Source of the DNA: Candidatus Gastranaerophilales bacterium
GTDB taxonomy: Bacteria; Cyanobacteriota; Vampirovibrionia; Gastranaerophilales; Gastranaerophilaceae
NCBI GenBank assembly: GCA_944325595.1
Contig: CALVAQ010000010.1
Coordinates: forward strand, 1-63,334
Length of the DNA: 63,334 bases
Direction: 5' to 3'
A program made the position numbers and the translations under genes. Below the pieces are notes generated by a model. It did no database searches. It was not told where the DNA came from and saw only the letters and a program-made list of their open reading frames with translations. Numbering within the stretch: the first letter of the stretch is position 1; every line of letters starts with the position of its first letter. Below are positions 53,478-62,596 of the stretch, piece after piece.

Positions 53478-55214
53478 CTATTTCTTTATGGCTTGCTTAA
53501 TTTTAGATCTCATTTTATAGAGCAAAGCTTCTTTGTAACCGGCAATAGGCTGTTTCTTTCCGCCGATATACGAACATGTTCCTGCATAAATATCTTCCGG
53601 ATATTTATTTTTAAGATAATTCAACGATTTGTAATAAGAAACAGGCAGAGCTTCAAAACCGGCATCAGAGTGGTGTGTGTTTTCAAGATTTACTGTACAA
53701 GAGTGAATATTAAAACTTTTCATAGCATTAATACAAAAATCTTCAACGTACAAATCCCAGTATAAATTTTCATCAAATCTTAGATTATATTTTTCAACAA
53801 GAGAGGAATGAACAATCATTACCATAGAATCCAAAGTATCAACAAAGTCTTGAGCTTTTTCATTATATAAATGTATTTTTACGTATTGTCCGTCTCTGCT
53901 CATTTCTATAAAATTGCAATTACCTTCTTTATGTACTTTTCCGTTTATATCAATTTGATAAGTACCGGCGGTTCCATATATTTTATCTTTTGATAGTTTC
54001 TTTAATTTAGCATTTATATCATCTTGAAGTTCCCAGTCCGTATGACAAAAAACAAACCAAGCAGGCTTTGAAAAATCATAACTGTTCAAAAACTGATTAT
54101 ATCTAACAGAAATAGGTAAGTTTTCATTCCTGTTGTCATAATCAACACACTCTATATTATTTTGATTTTTGACAAATGGATTGTTTCTGACATATTTGTC
54201 AAACATATTGTAATCTTTGACAACACTAATCATAAAAATTTTTTCTTTTGATTTTGTAAGATTTGGCAGCAAATATTTTTTGTTAAGCTCGTCGATATGG
54301 CGTTTAAGATTGCACAGCGTAATTTTTTGGATAAACTGTGACATATCTTTGTCATAATCTATTGTTATAACTTGTTGTTCATTAACATTATATAAAGATT
54401 TTTGCTTTAACTTGTATAAATAAAATCCGGTATAACGCTCTATTATAAAAGCAATATCCCTTTTCATATACAAATCAAATTCTTGAGATGTATCATTTCT
54501 TCTTTTTTTTATATCTGACTTTTCTTTTTCATTTAATATAAAATGTTCATTATCAATTGAAAGCAACTCGAAAAGAAGCGGGAATATCCAACTGCAAAAA
54601 TCAAAAAACAATTCTTTTTTTAATATATAAAGTTCCCGTAAATACGCCCACGGTTGATTAATATAAGAAATAAAGTTCTCCATATCCTCAGGATGTATTT
54701 TTTTTAGTGTATTAATCATTATATTGCATAAAGCAGAACCATGGTAATAAATAAACTGCTTACGAATACTACCCTCTGACAAATATTCAGGCTCCGGAAT
54801 AATTGCATCATATGATATTAAATCATCTAATAAATACGGCACAAGCAAGCGTCTATAGCCAAACGAGCCAAAATATTCCGGATTACCCAGCTTTTCATAG
54901 TTTTGCCAAGCCCAGTATGTACCTGTCAAAAAGCCAACACGCCTATTTACGTTAGAAATACTGCCATCAAAGTCATCATCACCTATACAATTATCATACA
55001 ACCATTTCAAATCATCTTCTGAAACTTCACCATCTTTGCTCACTTCTGTAGCAACAGAACGTCCAAGGTGCATTGGTGTCAATATTTTTGATTTGAACAG
55101 GTAAGAAGGTTTAATGTAACTGACAAGTATTTTGATCAAGGGATTTTCTTTGTCACTGTTTAAATAGTCATATTTTTTATATTCGTTCAATAACAAATCT
55201 TCATTTCTGCTCAT
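53478..55214 (-). CDS. DUF4422 domain fused to a second glycosyltransferase-like domain
   Basis: This 578-residue protein is the N-terminal DUF4422 unit (about 1-300, sharing DDDFDGSISNVNRRVGFLTG and YWAWQNYEKLGNPEYFG with the next gene) joined to a second domain of about 270 residues. The second domain has FMISVVKDYNMFDKYVRN, PAWFVFCHTDWELQDD, VHSSLVEKYNLRFDENLYWD and TCSYIGG. It resembles the GT2-like domains that read as glycosyltransferase accessory units. A bifunctional sugar transferase is likely. The ribosome site is AAAGGG. Confidence 0.82.
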   Translation of the reverse strand: MSRNEDLLLNEYKKYDYLNSDKENPLIKILVSYIKPSYLFKSKILTPMHLGRSVATEVSKDGEVSEDDLKWLYDNCIGDDDFDGSISNVNRRVGFLTGTYWAWQNYEKLGNPEYFGSFGYRRLLVPYLLDDLISYDAIIPEPEYLSEGSIRKQFIYYHGSALCNIMINTLKKIHPEDMENFISYINQPWAYLRELYILKKELFFDFCSWIFPLLFELLSIDNEHFILNEKEKSDIKKRRNDTSQEFDLYMKRDIAFIIERYTGFYLYKLKQKSLYNVNEQQVITIDYDKDMSQFIQKITLCNLKRHIDELNKKYLLPNLTKSKEKIFMISVVKDYNMFDKYVRNNPFVKNQNNIECVDYDNRNENLPISVRYNQFLNSYDFSKPAWFVFCHTDWELQDDINAKLKKLSKDKIYGTAGTYQIDINGKVHKEGNCNFIEMSRDGQYVKIHLYNEKAQDFVDTLDSMVMIVHSSLVEKYNLRFDENLYWDLYVEDFCINAMKSFNIHSCTVNLENTHHSDAGFEALPVSYYKSLNYLKNKYPEDIYAGTCSYIGGKKQPIAGYKEALLYKMRSKIKQAIKK

Positions 55215-55217
55215 TGT

Positions 55218-56186
55218 TTATACCCTTTTGATATTTAATGGAGCTTTCACATTGTTTAATGAATTATATCTCAACAATTTAAAGAAATATGTTTTGGGAA
55301 GCAATTGCAATTTAAAACTAACCGTTCTTATATCAGGATAGAGGAAAGAATCTAAAAGATAAACAAGTGAATCAAATACAATGTCTTTTGCCTCGTTTGA
55401 TACTTTCTCATTTAGCCAATTTATACAAAAATTGTACAAAAATTGAAAGATTATAGTGTAAGATGTACAATCAATTTTCGATTTATTAAGCATTTCAGCA
55501 ATATTTTTTGAAACTAATAAAAAATCATTTGCATAACTTACTTCTAAAGTAGATCTGCTAATAGATTGTGAAATATCAGTATAAAAGTATTTTGCATCAT
55601 CAACAATTACAATGTTCTTTAAATTAAGAAGCACCTGAACACTAAAATACGGGTCTTCAAAATAAACTATACCCTCAGGAAATTTTATATTGTTCTGTGC
55701 TAAAAGCTGCCTTGAATAAATTGCGGAAGTAAAGCCATAGTGAAAGTATGCCTTGTTTTCCCTGATTTTGTCATTCATATTGTAAAATTCAGACAAGTAT
55801 GTTTCTTGTGTCTGCGGATTATAGTTGTATACATTGCCTTTTGCAGCATCAGCACTGGTTTCTTTTGCTTTTGTATACAGTTTTTCATAAAAATCGAAAT
55901 CTATAAAATCATCCGAATCAACAAATCCTACATATTCTCCCTGTACCTCCGCCAAACCGGCATTACGAGCCGCAGCAGCGCCTTTGTTTTCTTTAAAGTC
56001 AAGCAGTTTTATTCTGTCGTCTTGCTGAGCAAATTCCTTTAAAATTTCAAAAGAAGAGTCTAAAGAACGGTCATTGATACATATTATCTCAATATCAGAC
56101 AGCGTTTGATTACAAACGCTGTCCAGACATTTTCTCAAATATTTTTCTGTATTATATACAGGTATTATTACAGAAACTTTGGGCAT
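55218..56186 (-). CDS. Family 2 glycosyltransferase
   Basis: This 322-residue protein begins MPKVSVIIPVYNTEKYLRKC. INDRSLDSSFEIL, AARNAGLAEVQGEYVGFVDSDD (DxD) and YFEDPYFSVQVLL follow. It lies ten bases after the PqqD gene and three bases before the DUF4422-GT fusion, so it links the kinase/PqqD module to the glycosyltransferases in one transcript. Confidence 0.92.
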   Translation of the reverse strand: MPKVSVIIPVYNTEKYLRKCLDSVCNQTLSDIEIICINDRSLDSSFEILKEFAQQDDRIKLLDFKENKGAAAARNAGLAEVQGEYVGFVDSDDFIDFDFYEKLYTKAKETSADAAKGNVYNYNPQTQETYLSEFYNMNDKIRENKAYFHYGFTSAIYSRQLLAQNNIKFPEGIVYFEDPYFSVQVLLNLKNIVIVDDAKYFYTDISQSISRSTLEVSYANDFLLVSKNIAEMLNKSKIDCTSYTIIFQFLYNFCINWLNEKVSNEAKDIVFDSLVYLLDSFLYPDIRTVSFKLQLLPKTYFFKLLRYNSLNNVKAPLNIKRV

Positions 56187-56195
56187 TTTGACTGA

Positions 56196-56663
56196 CTATT
56201 CTACTTTAGCCTCTTTTCTTGCTACCTCTTCTTTATCTTCAATGATAGAAGATTTTTCACCTGTCCAGCCTTCGTCCTCTTTTACTTCGTGAATAGGATC
56301 GGCAAGCAAAAGTTCCTGAGCATCATTGTATTCACTGACATCAAGTACAAAATTTTCCTCATTTAAAACAGATTCATCCCAGTTTACGGAAGAACTGCCG
56401 GCAGAAGATTCAATAATAAGTTCACTATCAACCATTTTTTGAATAAATGAGTTAAGTCTTTCTTCGATATCAGAGGGTACGCCGGAAAGTGATTTCAAAG
56501 AAGAAAGAATTTCTTCAACAGATGCACCGTTGACAAGATTTTCATACACCATAGTACCAAAACCGTTCAAGCCATAATAGATACCTGTTTCGCTATTGAT
56601 AATAATTGCAATACCGTCAGTAACATCAGCAAACATTTTTTCTTCATTTAATGCATAATTCAT
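56196..56663 (-). CDS. PqqD-family protein with long acidic C-terminal tail
   Basis: This 155-residue protein has a PqqD domain in residues 1-85: ADVTDGIAIIINSETGIYYGLNG, MVYENLVNGASVEEILSSL and a final winged-helix segment. PqqD proteins present a peptide leader to a radical SAM or other modifying enzyme. The remaining 70 residues are acidic and disordered-looking (NWDESVLNEENFVLDVSEYND). That is unusual; the tail could be a substrate or docking peptide, which is speculation. It overlaps the kinase-PqqD gene by 20 bases and uses AAGGAG inside that gene. Confidence 0.82.
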   Translation of the reverse strand: MNYALNEEKMFADVTDGIAIIINSETGIYYGLNGFGTMVYENLVNGASVEEILSSLKSLSGVPSDIEERLNSFIQKMVDSELIIESSAGSSSVNWDESVLNEENFVLDVSEYNDAQELLLADPIHEVKEDEGWTGEKSSIIEDKEEVARKEAKVE

Positions 56664-58164
56664 TTTTATTCTCCTTTTTGATTTCTTTAACTAATTCAAC
56701 ACTCTCTGTTTCCATATATTTTATACAAGACAATTTAAATTTGTCATCTCTGGCAAAATTTACATTTAGATGAACATCAGAAGATGTTTTTTTCAGACTC
56801 TTCAAAATACCTTCCGCCAGCAATGCATCAACAAACATCTTAAGGCTATTTTCAATATCATCAGGCATTCCCGCAAAAGATTTTAGCTTTTCTGAGATTG
56901 CTTCATATGCAACACCGGTCTTGAGATTTTCATAGACATTTGTAGCAAACTTATTCATAGAATAAATGACACCGTTTTCGCTATCAAGAATGTTTGCCAA
57001 ATCAAACGTAATGTCTTCATACATTTTGTCTTCTTCAAATATTTTGTGAGAACGATTTTCAAAATCATTCATAAACTCACGTAAAAACTCAGTATTCTTC
57101 TTGATATCATTGCACAAATTTATTTTATAAAATTCAAAGCCCGAAATCATATCAAGAAGTTTCTTAATAGTTTTGTTATCATTCATATCCTGCGTTTGAA
57201 AAACAGAAGACTGAATAAGCTGAGTAATTGCTCTGCCTTTCGGACATGGTTCAATACTCGGGTTTTTGTCGCTGACTATTTCAGGAAACATGCAGATTTT
57301 TATCGGATATTTGTTCCTGAACAGATTGTGGTATTTTGCAATATTCACGACATACTTGTCTTTTCTGGCATTATTGCTGACAAAACGGCAGCCTTCAAGT
57401 TTGTCATAAAGTTCATTGTACATTCTCGGAGAAAGTGTAATTATTGAATAAATAGGATAAGAGAAAAGATTTTCGCCTTCTTTTTCAAGAATCAAATAAT
57501 CATCCGATACATACTCAAATCCTTCCATCATAGACAAAACAGACAAGGTCGATTTACCTCTTTGCCCCCTTGCACAGAATAGTATACCGTTATTGTTTAA
57601 ACCGATAACAGCACCATGAACCAGATTTGCATTATCTGATTTTATTATTTTGTTAAATTGCTGGACGAATATATGCCCCTGCTTGATAAACTCTTCCGGT
57701 TCAAGGTTTTCTACGCCGTAGTACTGAATGTTATTTCTTGTATCATATGCATTAAAAATTCTGCTGTTATTATCAGTATAAAGTATAGAATTGTGCAATG
57801 AATAATTTTCATCAATAACCCAGATATCGGGTTCTTGTTTTTTAAAGCAAAGCATATCAATTCTAAGACGAAAATTAAGTTTAGGATCAAAAACAGTATC
57901 CAGCATTTTTGGGACGTCAGAAATATTCTTTTCTTTCCAAATTACCAAAGTCGAATCATAGCTGTCTGCACAATCTGACAAAGTATAAGTCAACTGTCTT
58001 TCAACAAGCGGCGTAAATTCATCACTGTAACAAATAATCCTGACTGTTTTTGAACCGAGTTTTACATATCTAGTCCAAACCTGCTGATAATTTGTATTTA
58101 CATAATTGTTCAGATTGTTAAATATATTTTCAAGCTGTTGTTCTGAAAGATTGTCTATTCTCAT
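56644..58164 (-). CDS. HprK-like kinase fused to a C-terminal PqqD domain
   Basis: This 506-residue protein has an N-terminal region of about 180 residues. A P-loop kinase core of the HprK/P type follows: VHGAVIGLNNNGILF, Walker A ARGQRGKSTLS near residue 200 and YVSDDYLIL as Walker B. A PqqD-like domain occupies about residues 385-460 (DLANILDSENGVIYSMNKFATNVYENL), with a basic tail. In several phyla HprK-related kinases, PqqD proteins and NTP_transf_5 proteins occur together (the 'HPr-rel-A' grouping). Here the kinase and a PqqD domain are fused and another PqqD follows. The phosphorylated substrate is unknown. Confidence 0.8.
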   Translation of the reverse strand: MRIDNLSEQQLENIFNNLNNYVNTNYQQVWTRYVKLGSKTVRIICYSDEFTPLVERQLTYTLSDCADSYDSTLVIWKEKNISDVPKMLDTVFDPKLNFRLRIDMLCFKKQEPDIWVIDENYSLHNSILYTDNNSRIFNAYDTRNNIQYYGVENLEPEEFIKQGHIFVQQFNKIIKSDNANLVHGAVIGLNNNGILFCARGQRGKSTLSVLSMMEGFEYVSDDYLILEKEGENLFSYPIYSIITLSPRMYNELYDKLEGCRFVSNNARKDKYVVNIAKYHNLFRNKYPIKICMFPEIVSDKNPSIEPCPKGRAITQLIQSSVFQTQDMNDNKTIKKLLDMISGFEFYKINLCNDIKKNTEFLREFMNDFENRSHKIFEEDKMYEDITFDLANILDSENGVIYSMNKFATNVYENLKTGVAYEAISEKLKSFAGMPDDIENSLKMFVDALLAEGILKSLKKTSSDVHLNVNFARDDKFKLSCIKYMETESVELVKEIKKENKNELCIK

Positions 58165-58174
58165 ATTTTACCTT

Positions 58175-59350
58175 TTATTTAGTCAATTTGTTTGAAATAT
58201 TCATAATTATTTTTTCACATAACGGTTTTCTTTTAAACTGTTTTAAAAAGAAATATTTTGGTTTCAAAGATATATATTCTCTAAAAATATCAAAATTTGT
58301 CAGAGCATCTTGTATTTTCAATTCTCTGCAGCGCATTTTCATATCATAGATAAAAAATCTGTTGTACATAACGATAGTGCAATAATCGTCCGTTTCTTTT
58401 TCAAAAAGGTTTTTCACATCCAGTTTATTCGGAATTAATCCGGGTGCAAGTCTGTTGATAAAATTCAAAGCAAAATTCACCTGAACCTGTGTCTTGGTAA
58501 TAACAGCATCATTTATGACAATATTCCAGTCAAAATCAGGTTTTGACTCCAATAAATATCTGCAGTCAAAAATCGTAAACAGAAGAGTTGAAGAGCTTGT
58601 GTTGTTTCTCATATTTCTTGCCATATTAACCAAGGCAATAAAGAACATGTCCTCGTGACACGGAACCAAAGAATCTACGCCAAAGACTTTTGCTTTTTTA
58701 GCTCTTTCAAACAAGCCCTTGTTCAAATTTCTTTCACAACCGGTATCCATAAAAATGTATTTATGGATATCGCAAATACCCTCTTCAGTGCCGTTTAGGT
58801 GTAAATCAACCGAATGTATATCCCAGGCACAGTCATAGCCCATATCTTCTACAATTTTGCCTGCTTTTTGATAGTCTTTTTCCGGTACAAGAATATCAAT
58901 ATCTCCCATATTTCTTGACAGGTCAGGTCGATAGTATTTCATAGCCCCGCCTTTTAGTATCATCACTGGGATATCTGCCTTATTGAAATTTTGTCCGATT
59001 TTTGTATAATGTGAAATCAATTTCAAATTCTGAAATCTATAAAATTTCAAAAGCCCGTTTAGTCTGGGTTCTTCATACTTTGTAAAATGCAAAGACGGAT
59101 GTTCTTTCATAAAATATGAAAGCAGCAATGCCTTGTGTGCACCGGCGACCTCTATATCCCAGTTACTTAAAAACTCATCCAATTGTGCCTGAGTAGGATT
59201 TTGTGAAAACAAAAATTTTAAAAGATTTTTGTCATTATCAGTTAAAAGTTCATTATAAAATTTTTCTGTAAGGTTGTTCAAAAGAGATTCAAAAGTCGGA
59301 ACATCTTCCGAAGCTTTTATAACCTCCAAAATCTGACTGTCAGTACTCAT
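58175..59350 (-). CDS. Nucleotidyltransferase-like protein (NTP_transf_5 type)
   Basis: This protein of about 391 residues has a nucleotidyltransferase fold signature, MILKGGAMKYYRPDLSRNMGDIDILV (quoted in part as KGGAMKYYRPDLSRNMGDID). GDID holds the metal-binding carboxylates. DIHSVDLHLNGTEEGICDIHKYI and an all-helical C-terminal half follow. It is the first gene of the 14-gene cluster and stands immediately before the kinase-PqqD gene, the usual partner set. Either the ATG at 59350 or one at 59362 may be the start; GAGG touches the latter, so 59350 is chosen with doubt. Confidence 0.8.
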   Translation of the reverse strand: MSTDSQILEVIKASEDVPTFESLLNNLTEKFYNELLTDNDKNLLKFLFSQNPTQAQLDEFLSNWDIEVAGAHKALLLSYFMKEHPSLHFTKYEEPRLNGLLKFYRFQNLKLISHYTKIGQNFNKADIPVMILKGGAMKYYRPDLSRNMGDIDILVPEKDYQKAGKIVEDMGYDCAWDIHSVDLHLNGTEEGICDIHKYIFMDTGCERNLNKGLFERAKKAKVFGVDSLVPCHEDMFFIALVNMARNMRNNTSSSTLLFTIFDCRYLLESKPDFDWNIVINDAVITKTQVQVNFALNFINRLAPGLIPNKLDVKNLFEKETDDYCTIVMYNRFFIYDMKMRCRELKIQDALTNFDIFREYISLKPKYFFLKQFKRKPLCEKIIMNISNKLTK

Positions 59351-59504
59351 GTAAAAACACATCCTCTTATCAATACAACCTTGTCTATAATTCTAACACA
59401 AATAAATATTTCCATTTATTCATGCATTTATCGAACAAATAATTTTACAAAAATTAATTTCAAATTATTTACTTTTTAAATCAATTATAAAATTTCTAAC
59501 GTGC

Positions 59505-59546
59505 TATAATTGTTATACAAAAAATATAAACAATAGAGGACTTACT
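59505..59546 (+). promoter_or_regulatory. glgA promoter
   Basis: Extended -10 TGC-TATAAT (TATAAT at 59505-59510), then a leader of about 30 bases with AGAGGA before the ATG at 59547. The rest of the 59351-59546 spacer is AT-rich; no clear promoter for the divergent 14-gene cluster could be fixed. Confidence 0.55.
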
Positions 59547-61001
59547 ATGAAAATAATGTTCGTATCGGCAGAAGTTGCGCCTTTTTCAAAAGTAGGAGGG
59601 CTGGCAGATGTTGTTGGCAGTTTGCCCAAAGTTCTTGAAAAAATGGGACACGAAATCGCCATATTTACTCCGCTGCACGGATGTATAGACCAGCAAAAAT
59701 ACGATATAAAAGAAATTCCGAATTCAAAACTGACAATAGACTATAGCTACGGACAGTATTATTTCAATCTAAAAATGGCAAAACTGCCGGGAACAAAAAA
59801 CGTGAATGTATTCTTTCTCGACAACAACAAGTATTTTGCTCCGTTTCACGAAATTTACCCGAGAAATATAGACACAAGATATGAACACGAAAGATTCATT
59901 GCTTTTTCGCACGCATCAATTGAATATGCGAAACTACTGAACTTCAAGCCTGATATAATTCATTCAAATGACTGGCACACGGCAATGATTCCCGTGTATA
60001 TGAAAGTAAACTACAAAGACGATCCTTTTTTCAAAGACACAAAAAACTTCTTCTCTATACACAACATTGCATATCAGGGTCAGTGGTTTGATGATGTACT
60101 TTATTTCGCTCAAATTGACCACAAAGATGTCTGGAACTGCTGGGGTCTTGAACATTTCGGAATGCTAAACTGGATGAAAGGTGCAATTAACTACAGCGAC
60201 AGAATAATCGTTGTCTCTCCGACATATGCAAATGAAATAAAGACCTATGAAGGCGGAAAAGGCTTGGACTGGACACTCAATCACAATGCACACAAACTGC
60301 TGGGTATTTTAAACGGCGTTGACTATTCGGTATACAATCCAAAGACAGACAAATACATTGCAAAAAATTACGGTATAAAAGATTTTGAGCACAAAGAAGA
60401 AAACAAAAAAGCCGTACTGAAAGAATTTGGTCTGCCGTTTGAAAAAGATAAACCGCTAATTGCAGTGATTTCAAGACTCGTAGAGCAAAAAGGGTTTGAT
60501 TTATTCGGACCTGTATGTGAAGAATTAAAAGGGCTGAATGCACAATTTATCATTCTTGGGACAGGTGCTCAGCACTATGAAGATATGTTCAGATATTTAA
60601 GCGGAACAAGTTCAAACATACGTGCACGAATTGAATTTTCCGCAACACTGAGCAATCTTATGTATGCGGGTGCAGATATGTTTTTGATGCCATCAGCATT
60701 TGAACCCTGCGGTTTGAGCCAGTTGATTGCGCTCAAATACGGAACTATACCTGTTGTCAGGGCAACCGGCGGACTGGAAGATACAATCACCGGTTATCCG
60801 ATGGATAACGGAAACGGTTTCAAATTCTGGAACTACAGTCCGTATGCAATGATGGACTGTCTAAAATATGCAATAGATATATTTAAAGATAAAAAAGATT
60901 GGAAACAGTTAATCAAAAACGCTATGAATGCTGATTTCAGCTGGGATATCAGTGCACAAAAATATGTAGATGCTTATAAAGAAACTCTTGCACAAAAATA
61001 A
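59547..61001 (+). CDS. glgA: Glycogen synthase
   Basis: This 484-residue GT5 enzyme elongates alpha-1,4-glucan from ADP-glucose. It has the N-terminal KVGGLADVVGSLPK (ADP-glucose site), HSNDWHTAMIP, FSIHNIAYQGQW, VISRLVEQKGFDL and the C-terminal FEPCGLSQLIALKYGTIPVVRATGGL. The length is normal. No branching enzyme or GlgC is nearby, so the rest of glycogen metabolism must lie elsewhere. It is convergent with the prenyltransferase (16-base gap). Confidence 0.96.
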   Translation: MKIMFVSAEVAPFSKVGGLADVVGSLPKVLEKMGHEIAIFTPLHGCIDQQKYDIKEIPNSKLTIDYSYGQYYFNLKMAKLPGTKNVNVFFLDNNKYFAPFHEIYPRNIDTRYEHERFIAFSHASIEYAKLLNFKPDIIHSNDWHTAMIPVYMKVNYKDDPFFKDTKNFFSIHNIAYQGQWFDDVLYFAQIDHKDVWNCWGLEHFGMLNWMKGAINYSDRIIVVSPTYANEIKTYEGGKGLDWTLNHNAHKLLGILNGVDYSVYNPKTDKYIAKNYGIKDFEHKEENKKAVLKEFGLPFEKDKPLIAVISRLVEQKGFDLFGPVCEELKGLNAQFIILGTGAQHYEDMFRYLSGTSSNIRARIEFSATLSNLMYAGADMFLMPSAFEPCGLSQLIALKYGTIPVVRATGGLEDTITGYPMDNGNGFKFWNYSPYAMMDCLKYAIDIFKDKKDWKQLIKNAMNADFSWDISAQKYVDAYKETLAQK

Positions 61002-61017
61002 AAAACACTAAAAAAAA

Positions 61018-61926
61018 TCAGCTTCCAACAAAGAATGAAATAACACACAGCAAAGAAAAAGCGGCAATGAATTTTTGAACACCGTTCATTATTTTCAAAA
61101 ACTCTTTTTCTTCTTTGATTTCTTTATCTATATAATGCTGCAAATTCTCAATTGTGCGAAGAGCAGGAACTATTGAGAGAAAAATCAAAAAATACGCAGT
61201 TGAAAAAATATGAGAATGTATTCCAAAGAAAATGTTTGCATAAATCAAAAAAAGCAGAAAAATATACAAATGGTAGGCATTTGACTTGCCTCCGCACAAA
61301 ACGACAAGAGTCTTTTTGCCTGCCTGTTTGTCAGAATTGTAATCAAGAAAAAAGTCAGTATACAAAAGAGCCACGGTCACTATTGCAAAAGACACGGACA
61401 TCAACAGCAGTTTTTGAGAGAATGTTCCTGTCATAACATAATATACACCTGTAAAAACAAGCGGAGAAAAAATTATTCCGATTATAATCTCACTCAATCC
61501 GAAATATCCGGATTTCGGATACAAAAGGCACAAAATACCGGTTACAATCATAATAATCAGTATCGGTAATTTGTACACATATACAAAAAAAGCGCCAAGA
61601 CAAAATGCAATTAAAAACAAACAGCAGCTGATAAGCAAAGCCTGTTTTATATTAATTTTTTCTTCAATAAAAAATTTGCACTTGCCTTTAAGTATATTCA
61701 AAGCACTGTTTTGCTCACGTTTTTTTAAAAATGCCCTGTAATCTATAATATCATCAAACAAATTTGCACCGAGATGAGCAAAAACAATACCAATTAGCGC
61801 CAGCAGCCCGTATACAAAATTTCCTCCGTTTAATAAGCCGAAAGAAAACGGTATAAGCCACGCCATAAAAGACATCGGCAGCGAATATGCTCTTGTAAAT
61901 TGAAGAAAAAAGCTGATTTTGTTCAT
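61018..61926 (-). CDS. UbiA-family prenyltransferase (MenA-like)
   Basis: This protein of about 302 residues has eight or nine membrane helices. It shows the two aspartate motifs of the UbiA superfamily: NLFDDIIDY near residue 62 and TDFFLDYNSDKQAGKKTL near residue 195. A 1,4-dihydroxy-2-naphthoate prenyltransferase (MenA) is the closest style, but the substrate cannot be fixed without neighbours of a quinone pathway. The ATG at 61926 is chosen because a TG-extended TATTCT lies six bases upstream. Confidence 0.85.
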   Translation of the reverse strand: MNKISFFLQFTRAYSLPMSFMAWLIPFSFGLLNGGNFVYGLLALIGIVFAHLGANLFDDIIDYRAFLKKREQNSALNILKGKCKFFIEEKINIKQALLISCCLFLIAFCLGAFFVYVYKLPILIIMIVTGILCLLYPKSGYFGLSEIIIGIIFSPLVFTGVYYVMTGTFSQKLLLMSVSFAIVTVALLYTDFFLDYNSDKQAGKKTLVVLCGGKSNAYHLYIFLLFLIYANIFFGIHSHIFSTAYFLIFLSIVPALRTIENLQHYIDKEIKEEKEFLKIMNGVQKFIAAFSLLCVISFFVGS

Positions 61927-61941
61927 TAGTACAGAATACCA
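61927..61941 (-). promoter_or_regulatory. Leaderless-type extended -10 of the prenyltransferase gene
   Basis: On the minus strand TGG-TATTCT (-10 at 61933-61938) lies six bases before the ATG at 61926; no Shine-Dalgarno sequence is present. Confidence 0.45.
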
Positions 61942-62061
61942 CAAAAATTTGTCTTTACATATGTTTACATATTACATAAAAAATAGCAAAAAATATTTTT
62001 TGGATACTTAAAGCTCTATGTAAACTCCTCTATAAACTCCGTAATACTAATTCTATCCATC

Positions 62062-62099
62062 TCGGCTGAATTTCAATATGAAAAAAGCCGATTTTTTTT
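62062..62099 (+). terminator. Plus-strand terminator-like hairpin
   Basis: Stem TCGGCT/AGCCGA (62062-62067 and 62086-62091) with an inner TTTCA/TGAAA pairing, followed by eight T (62092-62099). It points along the + strand although both flanking genes are on the - strand, so it would stop antisense transcripts from the glgA side. Confidence 0.6.
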
Positions 62100-62104
62100 G
62101 TCTG

Positions 62105-62596
62105 TCATTCTTTAATAACAGACCATTCATCAATAAGTTTTTCCAGGCTATATCGTGCATTTGCAGGGCTTGTTGAAGGCAATTTTAAACAGTTGTACTT
62201 TTCAAGCAGGTCAGGAAAATATTTTTTGAAAGATGAATACGATTTATTTCCGTTTAAACAAACTTTTTGTATGTTTGGATACTTTTTTAAAAGAGCTTTG
62301 ATATCATTCGGAATTTCATTCAAAATATTTGAATCGAGACTGCCCTTTCTGCTGCAGCATTTTATCGTATCCCAAAGAGCAATATTGTGCTCTAAAAGTA
62401 TTTTTAACTTGAATTGATAATCTGCTTCACCCAAATTCTGAGTATTACAAATAACCCCCATAAGTTTCCAGAACCTGTTTTGAGGATGTGCATAATACTG
62501 CTGTTTCTCCAAAGATTTTACACCCGGCATTGAACCCAATATCAGAATTTTTGAATTTAAATTTACTGACGGCTCAAAACTTTTACACTTACTCAT
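62105..62596 (-). CDS. Hypoxanthine/uracil-type DNA glycosylase (UDG family 6 / HDG-like)
   Basis: This protein of about 163 residues resembles deoxyinosine-directed DNA glycosylases of the UDG superfamily: ILILGSMPGVKSLEKQQYYAHPQNRFWKL (motif GSMPGVKSL...HPQNRFW), ALWDTIKCCSRKGSLDSNI, and the C-terminal LPSTSPANARYS, in place of the HP(S/N)P motif. Such enzymes remove deaminated bases before repair. The ATG at 62596 is preferred over 62614, since TATAAT lies six bases upstream of it. Confidence 0.85.
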   Translation of the reverse strand: MSKCKSFEPSVNLNSKILILGSMPGVKSLEKQQYYAHPQNRFWKLMGVICNTQNLGEADYQFKLKILLEHNIALWDTIKCCSRKGSLDSNILNEIPNDIKALLKKYPNIQKVCLNGNKSYSSFKKYFPDLLEKYNCLKLPSTSPANARYSLEKLIDEWSVIKE

